A DNA stretch of 64,000 nucleotides from Roseimaritima ulvae (GTDB taxonomy: Bacteria > Planctomycetota > Planctomycetia > Pirellulales > Pirellulaceae): positions 5,313,404 through 5,377,403 of the forward strand of contig NZ_CP042914.1 of NCBI RefSeq assembly GCF_008065135.1, read 5' to 3'. The first letter of the stretch is position 1, and each line of letters begins with the position of its first letter. The translations under genes and the position numbers were made by a program. The notes beneath the pieces were generated by a model that saw only the letters and a list, made by a program, of their open reading frames with translations, was not told the DNA's origin and searched no databases. Positions 26,390-34,916 of this stretch are shown piece after piece.

Positions 26390-29300
26390 CACCCTCATCC
26401 GCTTCTGCGTCAAAGAACCTTGGTTGGTCGTGTTGCTGAGCATTGGGCTGAGTGTTGCTGGCTGGGTCAGCTTTAAGGCGATTCCCATCGATGCGATTCC
26501 CAACATCGGTGAGAACCAGGTCATCGTGTTGACGCCTTGGCCGGGCCGTTCGCCTAAAGACATCGAAGACCAAGTTACGTATCCGCTGAGCGTTTCGTTG
26601 CTGGCGGTCCCGGGGGCCGAATCCGTGCGCGGCAAGAGCATGTTCGGCTACAGCTTTGTGCAGGTTACCTTTAAAGACGAGATCGACTTTTACTGGGCAC
26701 GCAGTCGAGTATCCGAACAGCTTGGTAGTGCCGCATCGCAGTTGCCCGAAGGCGTCGTGCCGCAACTGGGCCCCGACGCGACGGGGCTGGGCCAGGTGTA
26801 TTACTACACGCTGCAGCCACCTGAGGAAGGCATGGGGTTGGCGGATTTACGCAGCCTACAAGACTTTGTGGTGAAGTATGAATTGCAAGCGGTCGAGGGC
26901 GTCAGCGAGGTGGCTTCGATTGGCGGGTACGTTCGGCAGTATCAGATCGAAGTGGATCCCGACAAACTTCGATTCCACAACGTTTCGCTCGACCAGTTGG
27001 CGATGGCCGTCAAGGGTTCGAACCTGGACGTCGGTGCCAAGACCGTGGAAACGACGGGCATGGAATTCATCGTTCGCAGCAAGGGGTTTCTCGGCTCCGA
27101 CGGAGACCAGAGCCAGGCGGTCGAAGACATCGAGGACACGGTGATCCTTCAACGCGACGGCGTCCCGGTTCGCGTCCGGGACATCGCCAACGTGCAGATC
27201 GGCCCGGACTTTCGCCGCGGGGCGTTGGACTACAACGGAGTCGAGGCGGTGGGCGGCGTGGTCGTGATGCGTTACGGCGAGAACCCGCGAGTCGTGATCG
27301 AGCGGGTGAAAGAAAAAATTGCGGCCATCACACCGTCGCTGGGCGGCGTCACGATCCATGGTGTTTACGACCGCAGCGGATTGATCGACGAGACCATGGC
27401 CACGTTAACGCACGCGCTGCGTGACGAAATCATCATCACGGCGATTGTTATCTTGCTGTTTTTGCTGCACATTCGCAGCAGTTTTGTGGTCGCGATCTGT
27501 TTGCCGGCAGCCGTGTTGATGTCGTTCATTGCGATGCGAGTGATCGGCGTCGGTGCGAACATCATGTCGTTGGCCGGAATTGCGATCGCCATCGGAACCA
27601 TGGTCGACATGGCGATCATCGTCTCGGAGAACATCTACCAGCATCTGTCGGATTGGGAGAAGGAGAGAGCACGAGATAAGGAGCCAAAAACAGGGGGAGA
27701 CAGGGATCTAGGTAGCCCCCCCTCTCCTTGTCTCTCACACTCCTTGTCTAACTCGCGAAGCGAAGTCGTCTACCAAGCCACCGTCGAAGTCGCGCCGGCC
27801 GTGGTGACCGCCGTGGCGACGACCATCGTCAGCTTCTTGCCGGTCTTCTTTCTGACCGGACGAGACTACAAGCTGTTTTCTCCGCTTGCTTACACCAAGA
27901 CTTTTGCGATTGCCGCAGCGATGATCACCGCGATCACGATTGTGCCGGCTTTGTGTCGGTTGATGCTGCGAAGTTCGGTGCGTCGCAAAAGCACGGCCTT
28001 GATTGCCGGAATTGTTTTGGCCGGATTGCTCGGTATGGCTGCCCATTTTCTATGGGGCGTCCGGGTGGCGGAGCGTTTTGGCCTCGATGTTTGGAGCGTA
28101 ACGGCGATTGCCGCCACACTTGGATTCCTGGCTGGCTGGCAACTGATGCGAGAAAGAATTCGGCCCATCGATGAGATCCCTTCGAGCCGGTTGGTGCGAT
28201 GGATTTACGCGGCCCGGCTCCGATACGCCCTCCAGCACAAAGTGATTGCGCTCTCGTTTCCGCTCGGGCTGATGATCATCGGCGTGGGAGCCTACGTGGG
28301 AATGCCGACGGTGCTGCGTCCGGTTGAAAAGGTTGCCAATGTGTTTGGGGCCGAACTGAATGACTTCCCAGGCTATGTCGACGCCAAGCATGTTTTCACG
28401 GGGTTGCAAAGCGACGACTGGATCGCACTCGATGAGGGCAGCTGGTTTTACATGCCAACGTTGTATCCGGCGGCCAGTTTTTCGCAAGCGATGCAGGTGC
28501 TGCAGACGCAAGATGTGTTGATCGGCCAAATCCCCGAAGTCAAAGATGTGCTGGGCAAAATCGGACGTGTGGAGTCCGCACTGGACCCCGCCCCGGCGGC
28601 AATGATCGAGACCTATGTGATGCTAAAGCCGCAAAGCGAATGGCGAGAAGGCGTCACGGCTCGCGATGTGTGGGATGAAATCAATCGAGTCGCCACGTTG
28701 CCGGGCGTCACGCCTGCTTCGGCGCTGCAACCGATCGAAGGCCGAGTGGTAATGCTGCAGTCGGGCATCAAAGCTCCGATGGCGATCCGTATCTACGGGG
28801 ATGAACTTGATGAACTGGCAACCGCGGCGATGAACGTCGCCGAGGAATTGAAGAAGTCGCCCCTGATCAATTCCGGCACGGTCAATCCAGACATCGTACT
28901 GGGCAAGCCCTACGTGGAGTTCACCGTTGATCGGGAGGCGGCTTCACGATACGGGATGAATTCGTCGATGGTGAACCAAGTCATCGAAACGGCGCTGGGC
29001 GGCATGAATTTGATCAACACTGTCGAAGGTCGCGAACGGTATCCCGTGCGGATTCGCTACAACCGCGACCTACGCGAGCAGATCGAAGGACTCAAGCGAC
29101 TGCCGGTCGTCACACACTCTGGGGCGGTCGTTCCGCTGGAAGAACTCGCCACCTTAGAAACCACCTGGGGCCCCGGTGCGATCAGCAGCGAAAACGGGCG
29201 ACTGGTTGCCCACGTATCGTTTATGACCAACGGCCTCAAAGGCGATTTGGAATCGGTTGAACAGATCGAGCGACAATTAAGGCAAGCCCAAACTGGTCTT

Positions 29301-29882
29301 CCTCCCGGCTACTCACTCGAAGCGGTCGGCAGCTTCCGTAACCAAATCGAAGCGAACCGTCGGCTGATGTGGATCATTCCGCTGGTCATCGGCATCAATC
29401 TGCTGTTGATCTACTTCGAGTTTCGCAACTTTCCGATTTCGTTGGCCGTATTTTCGGGCATTCCGGTAGCGTTTGCCGGCGGCATGATTGCGGTCGCCGT
29501 GATGGGTGTGGAACTGAACACCGCGGTATGGGTTGGTTTTATCGCCTTGTTCGGGTTGGCCGTTGACGATGGCGTGGTGATGGCAACCTACATCCATCAA
29601 CGAATTAAGAAACGCCCACTGACATCCCTCGAAGACATTCGCAGCACGGTCTACGAAGCCGGGCTTAAACGCATTCGCCCTTGCATGATGACCACCGTGA
29701 CTACGTTGGCAGCGTTGCTTCCGGTCTTGTTGGCCACCGGACGTGGCGCTGACGTGGCTCGAGCGATGGCGATTCCCGTGTTCGGCGGCATGCTGGCCGA
29801 ACCATTCACCTCCTTCATTGTACCGACGCTCTACTGCGGCTATTTGGAGTTGAAAATGCGACTCCAGACTTTCACTCGTTAA
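26382..29882 (+). CDS. cusA: CusA-like heavy-metal efflux RND transporter
   Basis: 1166 residues from the ATG at 26382, with GGGAG eight bases upstream. The HME-RND features are present: the N-terminal CVKEPWLVVLLSIGLSVAGW helix, IPIDAIPNIGENQVIVLTPW, membrane segments in two halves (for example DEIIITAIVILLFLLHIRSS and IIPLVIGINLLLIYFEFRNF), and the intramembrane acidic motif GTMVDMAIIVSENIYQHL. It pumps monovalent Cu/Ag (or divalent metals) using proton flow. After SDWE an insertion of about 34 residues (starting KERARDKEPKTGGDRDLGSP) replaces a normally short cytoplasmic loop; it is translated palindromic repeat DNA in frame. The pump core is otherwise intact. Confidence 0.92.
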   Translation: MLNTLIRFCVKEPWLVVLLSIGLSVAGWVSFKAIPIDAIPNIGENQVIVLTPWPGRSPKDIEDQVTYPLSVSLLAVPGAESVRGKSMFGYSFVQVTFKDEIDFYWARSRVSEQLGSAASQLPEGVVPQLGPDATGLGQVYYYTLQPPEEGMGLADLRSLQDFVVKYELQAVEGVSEVASIGGYVRQYQIEVDPDKLRFHNVSLDQLAMAVKGSNLDVGAKTVETTGMEFIVRSKGFLGSDGDQSQAVEDIEDTVILQRDGVPVRVRDIANVQIGPDFRRGALDYNGVEAVGGVVVMRYGENPRVVIERVKEKIAAITPSLGGVTIHGVYDRSGLIDETMATLTHALRDEIIITAIVILLFLLHIRSSFVVAICLPAAVLMSFIAMRVIGVGANIMSLAGIAIAIGTMVDMAIIVSENIYQHLSDWEKERARDKEPKTGGDRDLGSPPSPCLSHSLSNSRSEVVYQATVEVAPAVVTAVATTIVSFLPVFFLTGRDYKLFSPLAYTKTFAIAAAMITAITIVPALCRLMLRSSVRRKSTALIAGIVLAGLLGMAAHFLWGVRVAERFGLDVWSVTAIAATLGFLAGWQLMRERIRPIDEIPSSRLVRWIYAARLRYALQHKVIALSFPLGLMIIGVGAYVGMPTVLRPVEKVANVFGAELNDFPGYVDAKHVFTGLQSDDWIALDEGSWFYMPTLYPAASFSQAMQVLQTQDVLIGQIPEVKDVLGKIGRVESALDPAPAAMIETYVMLKPQSEWREGVTARDVWDEINRVATLPGVTPASALQPIEGRVVMLQSGIKAPMAIRIYGDELDELATAAMNVAEELKKSPLINSGTVNPDIVLGKPYVEFTVDREAASRYGMNSSMVNQVIETALGGMNLINTVEGRERYPVRIRYNRDLREQIEGLKRLPVVTHSGAVVPLEELATLETTWGPGAISSENGRLVAHVSFMTNGLKGDLESVEQIERQLRQAQTGLPPGYSLEAVGSFRNQIEANRRLMWIIPLVIGINLLLIYFEFRNFPISLAVFSGIPVAFAGGMIAVAVMGVELNTAVWVGFIALFGLAVDDGVVMATYIHQRIKKRPLTSLEDIRSTVYEAGLKRIRPCMMTTVTTLAALLPVLLATGRGADVARAMAIPVFGGMLAEPFTSFIVPTLYCGYLELKMRLQTFTR
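27655..27757. repeat. Palindromic GGAGACAAGG-type repeat inserted in cusA
   Basis: Left part GGAGAAGGAGAGAGCACGAG, centre rich in G then C runs, right part CTCTCCTTGTCTCTCACACT plus CCTTGTCT. The two ends are roughly inverted. It shares words with the 27-bp repeats around the four-helix-bundle gene. Its length keeps the cusA frame. Confidence 0.7.
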
Positions 29883-29932
29883 TCCTACGGACGCCATGGA
29901 TGGTGTCCAAACTTTTACTCAGGAGTTCTCTC

Positions 29933-31123
29933 ATGAAACGAATGCTCTTCCTCACCGCCTGCTCGATTGCGATCTCCGCTTCGACCGTGCTTGCGCAAAC
30001 ACAACCGCCGCAACCCAATCACACGGCACCTAATCACACGGCACCTAATCACACGGCACAGAATCAATCGCTGCCGGGCACGTCGACGCTTCGTGAAGCG
30101 ACGCAGGCGGGGCCATATGGCGGCAGCTTGAAGCAAACGAACAACTTGCAGATCGAGACGATCATTTCGCAAGGCGGGCTCGAAATTTTCGTCTACGACC
30201 GCGGCGGCCAGCCGGTTTCGGTCGAGCGAGGACGTGGTGCGGTTTCGGTGCGTGTAGAGGGCAACGCCAAACGCTATCGCTACGATTTGCTGCCCGATGG
30301 CAAAGGAGCGTTGACGGCGCCGGTGAACCTTTCCAAGATTGCAGGCCGGCAGATCGATGTCGACGTTCAGTTGGTTGGTATCCATGCGGCGGGTGGAAAC
30401 GTTGTTCGCTTCAATGAGGTGGCAACCGTGCCCGTCAGCGAGCGACAGTTGGCCGCCGCCGCGATCGCACGGCAAAAAATCTGTCCGGTCAGCGGCAAAC
30501 CGTTGGGCAGCATGGGTGATCCCGTTGCCGTTGATGTAAACGGCCAGCAGCTGTTTGTCTGCTGTGCGGGCTGTGTGGACGCCGTCGAGTCGAACCCCAG
30601 CAAATATGCTACGGGTCGCCCCCAAATCACGGTCACCAGAGCGACTCAAGCCGACGCCGCGGGTATCGCGGCCCAAAAGACGTGTCCTGTGATGGACGAA
30701 CCGCTCGGTGGCATGGGCACGCCAATCAAAGTCACTGTTGGCGACAAGCCGATCTTTTTGTGTTGCAAGGGGTGCATTAAGAAGGTTCAGGCTGAACCGG
30801 CGAAGTACCTGGCGATGGTTTATGGAGACAAGGCGGGCAGCGGGGACAACGCGCCGGGGCAGAGCGTCGCGGCTGGACAGGATGCGGTGCGACCGGGTGT
30901 GTTTAAGGTTTCCGCGACGGACGCTCCCTTCATCGCGGCCCAAAAGAAATGTCCGGTGATGGACGAACCACTGGAGGCGATGGGCGGCCCCTACAAAGTC
31001 AACGCGGCCGGAAAAGCCATCTATATCTGTTGCCCTGGATGCGCAAAGAAGATCGCCGCGGAACCGGCGAAATGGTTGGCGGTCTTGAAGTCACAGGGCG
31101 TCGAAGCGCCCACGATTCGCTAA
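29933..31123 (+). CDS. Secreted protein with three YHS-like metal modules
   Basis: 396 residues from the ATG at 29933 (GGAG upstream). A signal peptide (LTACSIAISASTVLAQ) is followed by a short tandem PNHTA repeat and a beta-rich domain (about 65-170). Then come three similar modules beginning at about 184, 251 and 340. Each has CPV(S/M)(G/D)xPLxxMGxP, a V-x(5-8)-(I/L)(F/Y)(V/L/I)CC-x-GC and a P(S/A)K(Y/W) end, as in YHS/TRASH-type metal-binding domains. It is the last gene of the cusBA operon and probably acts as a periplasmic Cu/Ag binder. No enzyme motif seen. Confidence 0.8.
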   Translation: MKRMLFLTACSIAISASTVLAQTQPPQPNHTAPNHTAPNHTAQNQSLPGTSTLREATQAGPYGGSLKQTNNLQIETIISQGGLEIFVYDRGGQPVSVERGRGAVSVRVEGNAKRYRYDLLPDGKGALTAPVNLSKIAGRQIDVDVQLVGIHAAGGNVVRFNEVATVPVSERQLAAAAIARQKICPVSGKPLGSMGDPVAVDVNGQQLFVCCAGCVDAVESNPSKYATGRPQITVTRATQADAAGIAAQKTCPVMDEPLGGMGTPIKVTVGDKPIFLCCKGCIKKVQAEPAKYLAMVYGDKAGSGDNAPGQSVAAGQDAVRPGVFKVSATDAPFIAAQKKCPVMDEPLEAMGGPYKVNAAGKAIYICCPGCAKKIAAEPAKWLAVLKSQGVEAPTIR

Positions 31124-31285
31124 GCCGGCTGGGAGCTAAGCAAGCAGGGAATTGGGCAGCAAACCGTCTGCTTGGCTGCCAACCGCTTATACGCGGGGGC
31201 GGTGTCGCGGCTGATTCACGCAAGTGATAAGGTCACCACGCCGTCCCTGCCTTTTTCTTAAAACTTCGTGGCGGCGATGAACAGG

Positions 31286-31600
31286 TCAGTCGATGACGCC
31301 GGCATATTTCCGAAAGATCTTGATCAGCTCTTCCAGTTTTTCGTCCCGGTCTGCCGCGTCGCCGCTTTCGATCGCTTCGGTAACGCAGCTCTTGAGATGT
31401 TGTTCCAAAACGATCTGGCCGACCTTTCCCAGGGCCCCGGTCGCGGCCGACAATTGCATTAGAATCTGGACGCAGTACTCTTCGTCCTCAATCATACGAC
31501 CGACCGCTTCGACCTGCCCGATTACGCGTCGAAGGCGATTTTGAAGTTTCTTTTTTTCGTCGTCAGAGAGCATGCTTGGGATTTTCGCAGCGGGGGCCAT
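31286..31600 (-). CDS. csoR: CsoR-family copper-sensing repressor
   Basis: 104 residues from the ATG at 31600 (AGGGA seven bases upstream); the frame can be extended to a TTG at 31627. The helical DUF156 fold is clear (KKLQNRLRRVIGQVEAVGRM, then YCVQILMQLSAATGALGKVG). The Cu(I) ligands C43, H68 and C72 have the same 25/4 spacing as C36-H61-C65 of mycobacterial CsoR. It would release its operators when Cu(I) binds. It is the last gene of the leftward tolC - multicopper oxidase - csoR group. Three matching operator-like sites lie in the island. Confidence 0.88.
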   Translation of the reverse strand: MAPAAKIPSMLSDDEKKKLQNRLRRVIGQVEAVGRMIEDEEYCVQILMQLSAATGALGKVGQIVLEQHLKSCVTEAIESGDAADRDEKLEELIKIFRKYAGVID

Positions 31601-31649
31601 CGCAGAATCCCTGATTTTAGCCTGCAAAAGCGGTTACGGTTAGTCCGCT

Positions 31650-33113
31650 TCACATCTTCATCTTCGGTGCCGCCTGATACGCCCCCGGATCCCCGAAACG
31701 TCGAACGATTTCGGCAAATACCGCCCCTTTTTCCACCTGCTGATCGCTATGCATGACCAGGTCATAGAGATCCTCGGGCAGCACACGGACTACAGTCATC
31801 AGCCCCTTGACCGCCATCGCGTAGTTCGCACGCATTCCGCGGACCTCTTTGCGGTTCCAAATCGCCTGCATGAAATCTTCTGACATTTCCATGCCCTGCA
31901 TTTTTTGTGGATAACCGGGTGTTGCAAAGGATTCTTGGTGAGACGCATCGACAGGCGGACGGCTGCGAAGATTGGTTAGGTATTGATCAACCGACGCGTC
32001 ATCGCGGATTCGCGGCCCCACTTGTCGAACCATGTGATTCATCATGTGATGGATCATGTGGCAATGGAAAATCCAATCGCCCGGATTGTTAGCGATAAAC
32101 TCGAAGCTTGACGATTGTGCGACTCCGACCAGTTCATTGTTTCTGGGCACCCAGGCGGTCTTGGGGATCCGCGCTCCTTCGTGACCGGTAACCCAGAACG
32201 TGTGTCCGTGCAAATGAATTGGATGGTGTTGCATCGGAGAAAAATTCAGCAGACGCACGCGAACACGTTCACCGTGTTTGCAAACCAGAGGCGTCGTATA
32301 AGGCCCACTTTTTCCGTTGATCGTATGCCAATTCCAATCCATCGCCCATGAATCGCTGACGGTGTGTGTCGGCGGAATGTGAAAATTTTGAAAGATCAAT
32401 CCGAAGTCACGGTCCACTGGGGGATCAAAGATTTTCTTGGGTTGAACAATGAACCAACCAACTTGCCCGAAGGCTTCCTGCATCGCGACATGAGAGTGGT
32501 AGAAGAATGTCCCTTCCTCATGGATGTCAAACTCAAAGACCATCGTCTGGCCCGGCTTGATTGGATTCTGGGTCAACGTGGCGGCGCCGTCATATTGGAC
32601 GGGCAACTCGAAACCATGCCAATGCACAAATGTGTCTTCAGGCAATTCGTTTGTCACCACAATGCGGACGCGGTCGCCTTGGGTGACCTCGATGGTGGGC
32701 CCGGGCATGCTTTCGTTAAAGCCATACACGTTCATCTTTACGCCCGGATGGAACTCCTGTTGCACCGCCATCGGCACGAGTTCAAAGATCTTCACCCCGT
32801 TGTCCATTTTGTACGGCAACTTGGGAACGTCCGGGGCCTCAAACGGGGCCGGGCCTTCCGCCGGCTTGCGAAAACCGGGTACCAGTTTGCCGAGGTAGTA
32901 GTCGGAATCTGGATCGTTCCCACGACTGGGTTTGAAACGCGAGAATCCATCGTAGTCGGCGTCGGGAGTTGAGTCGGCGGCCGAGGCGGCGTCGCCACTG
33001 GCCGACGGGGTTTGGGCGTGGGCGTGGTTGTGCAACCGTTCGGTGGCCAACGCAAAGGCGGCGGCGATGGAGCCGACTTTCAGAAAGCTACGGCGTTGTT
33101 CGGTATTCGACAT
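31650..33113 (-). CDS. Multicopper oxidase (CopA/laccase type), Tat-exported
   Basis: 487 residues. A twin-arginine signal (EQRRSFLKVGSIAAAFALA) starts it. Copper ligands appear in the four usual blocks: HWHG at 164-167, HSH at 206-208, HPIHLHGH at 297-304, and HCHMIHHMMNHM at 350-361 containing the type 1 Cys. The stretch after this (residues 350-480) holds further His and Met residues. Such enzymes oxidise Cu(I) to the less toxic Cu(II) in the periplasm using O2. The gene lies between a TolC-family gene and csoR on the same strand, 50-95 bp apart. Confidence 0.93.
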   Translation of the reverse strand: MSNTEQRRSFLKVGSIAAAFALATERLHNHAHAQTPSASGDAASAADSTPDADYDGFSRFKPSRGNDPDSDYYLGKLVPGFRKPAEGPAPFEAPDVPKLPYKMDNGVKIFELVPMAVQQEFHPGVKMNVYGFNESMPGPTIEVTQGDRVRIVVTNELPEDTFVHWHGFELPVQYDGAATLTQNPIKPGQTMVFEFDIHEEGTFFYHSHVAMQEAFGQVGWFIVQPKKIFDPPVDRDFGLIFQNFHIPPTHTVSDSWAMDWNWHTINGKSGPYTTPLVCKHGERVRVRLLNFSPMQHHPIHLHGHTFWVTGHEGARIPKTAWVPRNNELVGVAQSSSFEFIANNPGDWIFHCHMIHHMMNHMVRQVGPRIRDDASVDQYLTNLRSRPPVDASHQESFATPGYPQKMQGMEMSEDFMQAIWNRKEVRGMRANYAMAVKGLMTVVRVLPEDLYDLVMHSDQQVEKGAVFAEIVRRFGDPGAYQAAPKMKM

Positions 33114-33206
33114 CAGAAGTTGCTCCGAAAACTATTGATTTGAAAACGACAGAGAAGGAGCCGACACGTTGCGGCGCCTCTCGCCCGATATGCCCTTGCT
33201 ACCCGT

Positions 33207-34751
33207 CTACCTGGGTTTGGCGACCGCGTCGATGTGACCGGGAGGCGTGGGGCCAGGTGCCGCCATTAAGCCACCGTGCAATAAGTAGCCCCGAATGAGC
33301 ACTTCGTTCGTACGGACCTGCTCAAGATATTGCACTCGAGTCAGACGCGAGTCGAAGTATTCGACCTGGGCGTCCAGCACCGTCGGCCAGTCAACACGAT
33401 TGGCTTTGTAGCTTTGAAGTAGTTCCTGGTAAGCCAACTTAGCTTCGGGGATGATGACGCGATCGTATTCGCTGGCGATTTGTAGCGCCGTCAAATACTG
33501 CTGATAGATGTTCGCCATCTCTTGCTGCAGCATTAGCTCGGTACGTCGAATTTCCTCTTGCTGACGACGCAGGTCCAATTGTGCCTGTCGAATTGTGCCT
33601 TGATTTCGATCAAAGATTGGCAATTCGATCGAGACACCTGCCGCGGCCGTCGTTTCTTTGGCTTCGAAGTTATAGCCTGCTCCACCTTCGGCCACGATGT
33701 CCGGAATCCATTCGACTTGTTCGCGTCTTACGGTGACGCGATCGGCGGCCAGTTTAGCGCGTGCCGCCGCCAGTTCGGGGCTTTCGCTCAGCACCAGTGA
33801 GACCGCTTCGCGATACGAGATCGGTTCCCCCTCGGGCATCAAGTCGCCGCTGACAAGACCGTCGGTCAGATCAACGCCGACGATCGCGACCAGTCGGCGA
33901 AAGGATTCACGGTAATGGTTTTCGGCCGTCAAGACATCCAGACGAGCACGCTGCAGTGCGATGCTGGACTTGCGAACGGCCGGTCTTGTCGCTTGCCCCA
34001 GGTTGTAAAGCTCGCGTGCGGTCACCGCCCCGTCTTCCGCGGCTTTCAGTAGCTCTTTCCGTAGTTGCACCTTTTCGCGAGCCGCTAACGCTCGGAAGAA
34101 ATGGATCCGCACATCGTTGCAAACGCGGAACTGTTGCGCCATGGCAAGATGCTCCGAGACGTGCGCACGTCGCATGTATTTCTCACGGCTGAGCTTTAGT
34201 TTGCCTGCCGTGACAAATCGTTGACGAACGGTCATCCCTTGAAACTCGCCCGGCGAGTCTTTGTCGCCTTCGACGTCTACGCCGATCTGTTCGCCGATGT
34301 AATTAATAGTTGGATTGGGGTACAGCCCCGCTTGCAACGCCTTGGCCGTCTGAGCCGAAATCTGTAGTCGAGCTTGTCGAATCGTTGGATTATTTCGGGC
34401 TGCCAGCGTCAGGAAATCCGACAGGTCGTATCCTTGAACTTCAGCCTCCATCGCGAACGTGTCGGGGACCCTATCGCCATCGACATACACGGGGGCCGGT
34501 GCCGCAGGGAAGTCGCCGCCATGTATCCGCTCTTCAGGAAACAACGGTCCGCTAGGGTCCAGTCCCTGCACTCCGTAGGGCGGCGATGGAACGGGCGGTG
34601 GTGGGATGAAAGTCCGGCCAATCGGCGATCGCATGGCTTCCGAGTGCGATTTCATCCCTTCCATGGGGGGCATTTGCGCATCAGCAGTGCCACAAAATAT
34701 TCCGGCTGCCGCAACAAAGGACACTCCAGACCTAAACAAAAACGATCGCAC
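33207..34751 (-). CDS. TolC-family outer-membrane efflux protein
   Basis: 514 residues from a GTG, with a signal peptide (FRSGVSFVAAAGIFCGTADA). Two OEP repeats are recognisable: LSDFLTLAARNNPTIRQARL with AGLYPNPTINYIGEQ, and VSLVLSESPELAAARAKLAA with PDIVAEGGAGYNF. A Pro-rich loop lies near residues 30-75. It heads the leftward operon with the multicopper oxidase and csoR. A CsoR-like operator is 53 bp upstream (34804-34820). It is a second copper-linked outer-membrane channel besides the one at 21335. Confidence 0.9.
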   Translation of the reverse strand: MRSFLFRSGVSFVAAAGIFCGTADAQMPPMEGMKSHSEAMRSPIGRTFIPPPPVPSPPYGVQGLDPSGPLFPEERIHGGDFPAAPAPVYVDGDRVPDTFAMEAEVQGYDLSDFLTLAARNNPTIRQARLQISAQTAKALQAGLYPNPTINYIGEQIGVDVEGDKDSPGEFQGMTVRQRFVTAGKLKLSREKYMRRAHVSEHLAMAQQFRVCNDVRIHFFRALAAREKVQLRKELLKAAEDGAVTARELYNLGQATRPAVRKSSIALQRARLDVLTAENHYRESFRRLVAIVGVDLTDGLVSGDLMPEGEPISYREAVSLVLSESPELAAARAKLAADRVTVRREQVEWIPDIVAEGGAGYNFEAKETTAAAGVSIELPIFDRNQGTIRQAQLDLRRQQEEIRRTELMLQQEMANIYQQYLTALQIASEYDRVIIPEAKLAYQELLQSYKANRVDWPTVLDAQVEYFDSRLTRVQYLEQVRTNEVLIRGYLLHGGLMAAPGPTPPGHIDAVAKPR

Positions 34752-34803
34752 TGAATCACTCCCTTATTCAAGCGGCGGACGGGGCTACTAGCCCGATCGG
34801 CCG

Positions 34804-34820
34804 ATACCGTGCAGGGGTAT
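34804..34820. promoter_or_regulatory. CsoR-like operator upstream of the tolC - oxidase - csoR group
   Basis: ATACC-GTGCAGG-GGTAT, same spacing as at 23002 and 37403. Repression here would make csoR autoregulated. Confidence 0.65.
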
Positions 34821-34916
34821 GCCGCAGGGGGGGAATCACCGTGGGATTTCCGCAATCGGGTTCCGGTCGTACCGGTTGAGCAAACTCTGTGCTGAGCGAA
34901 ACGCGAGCGCCCGGCG

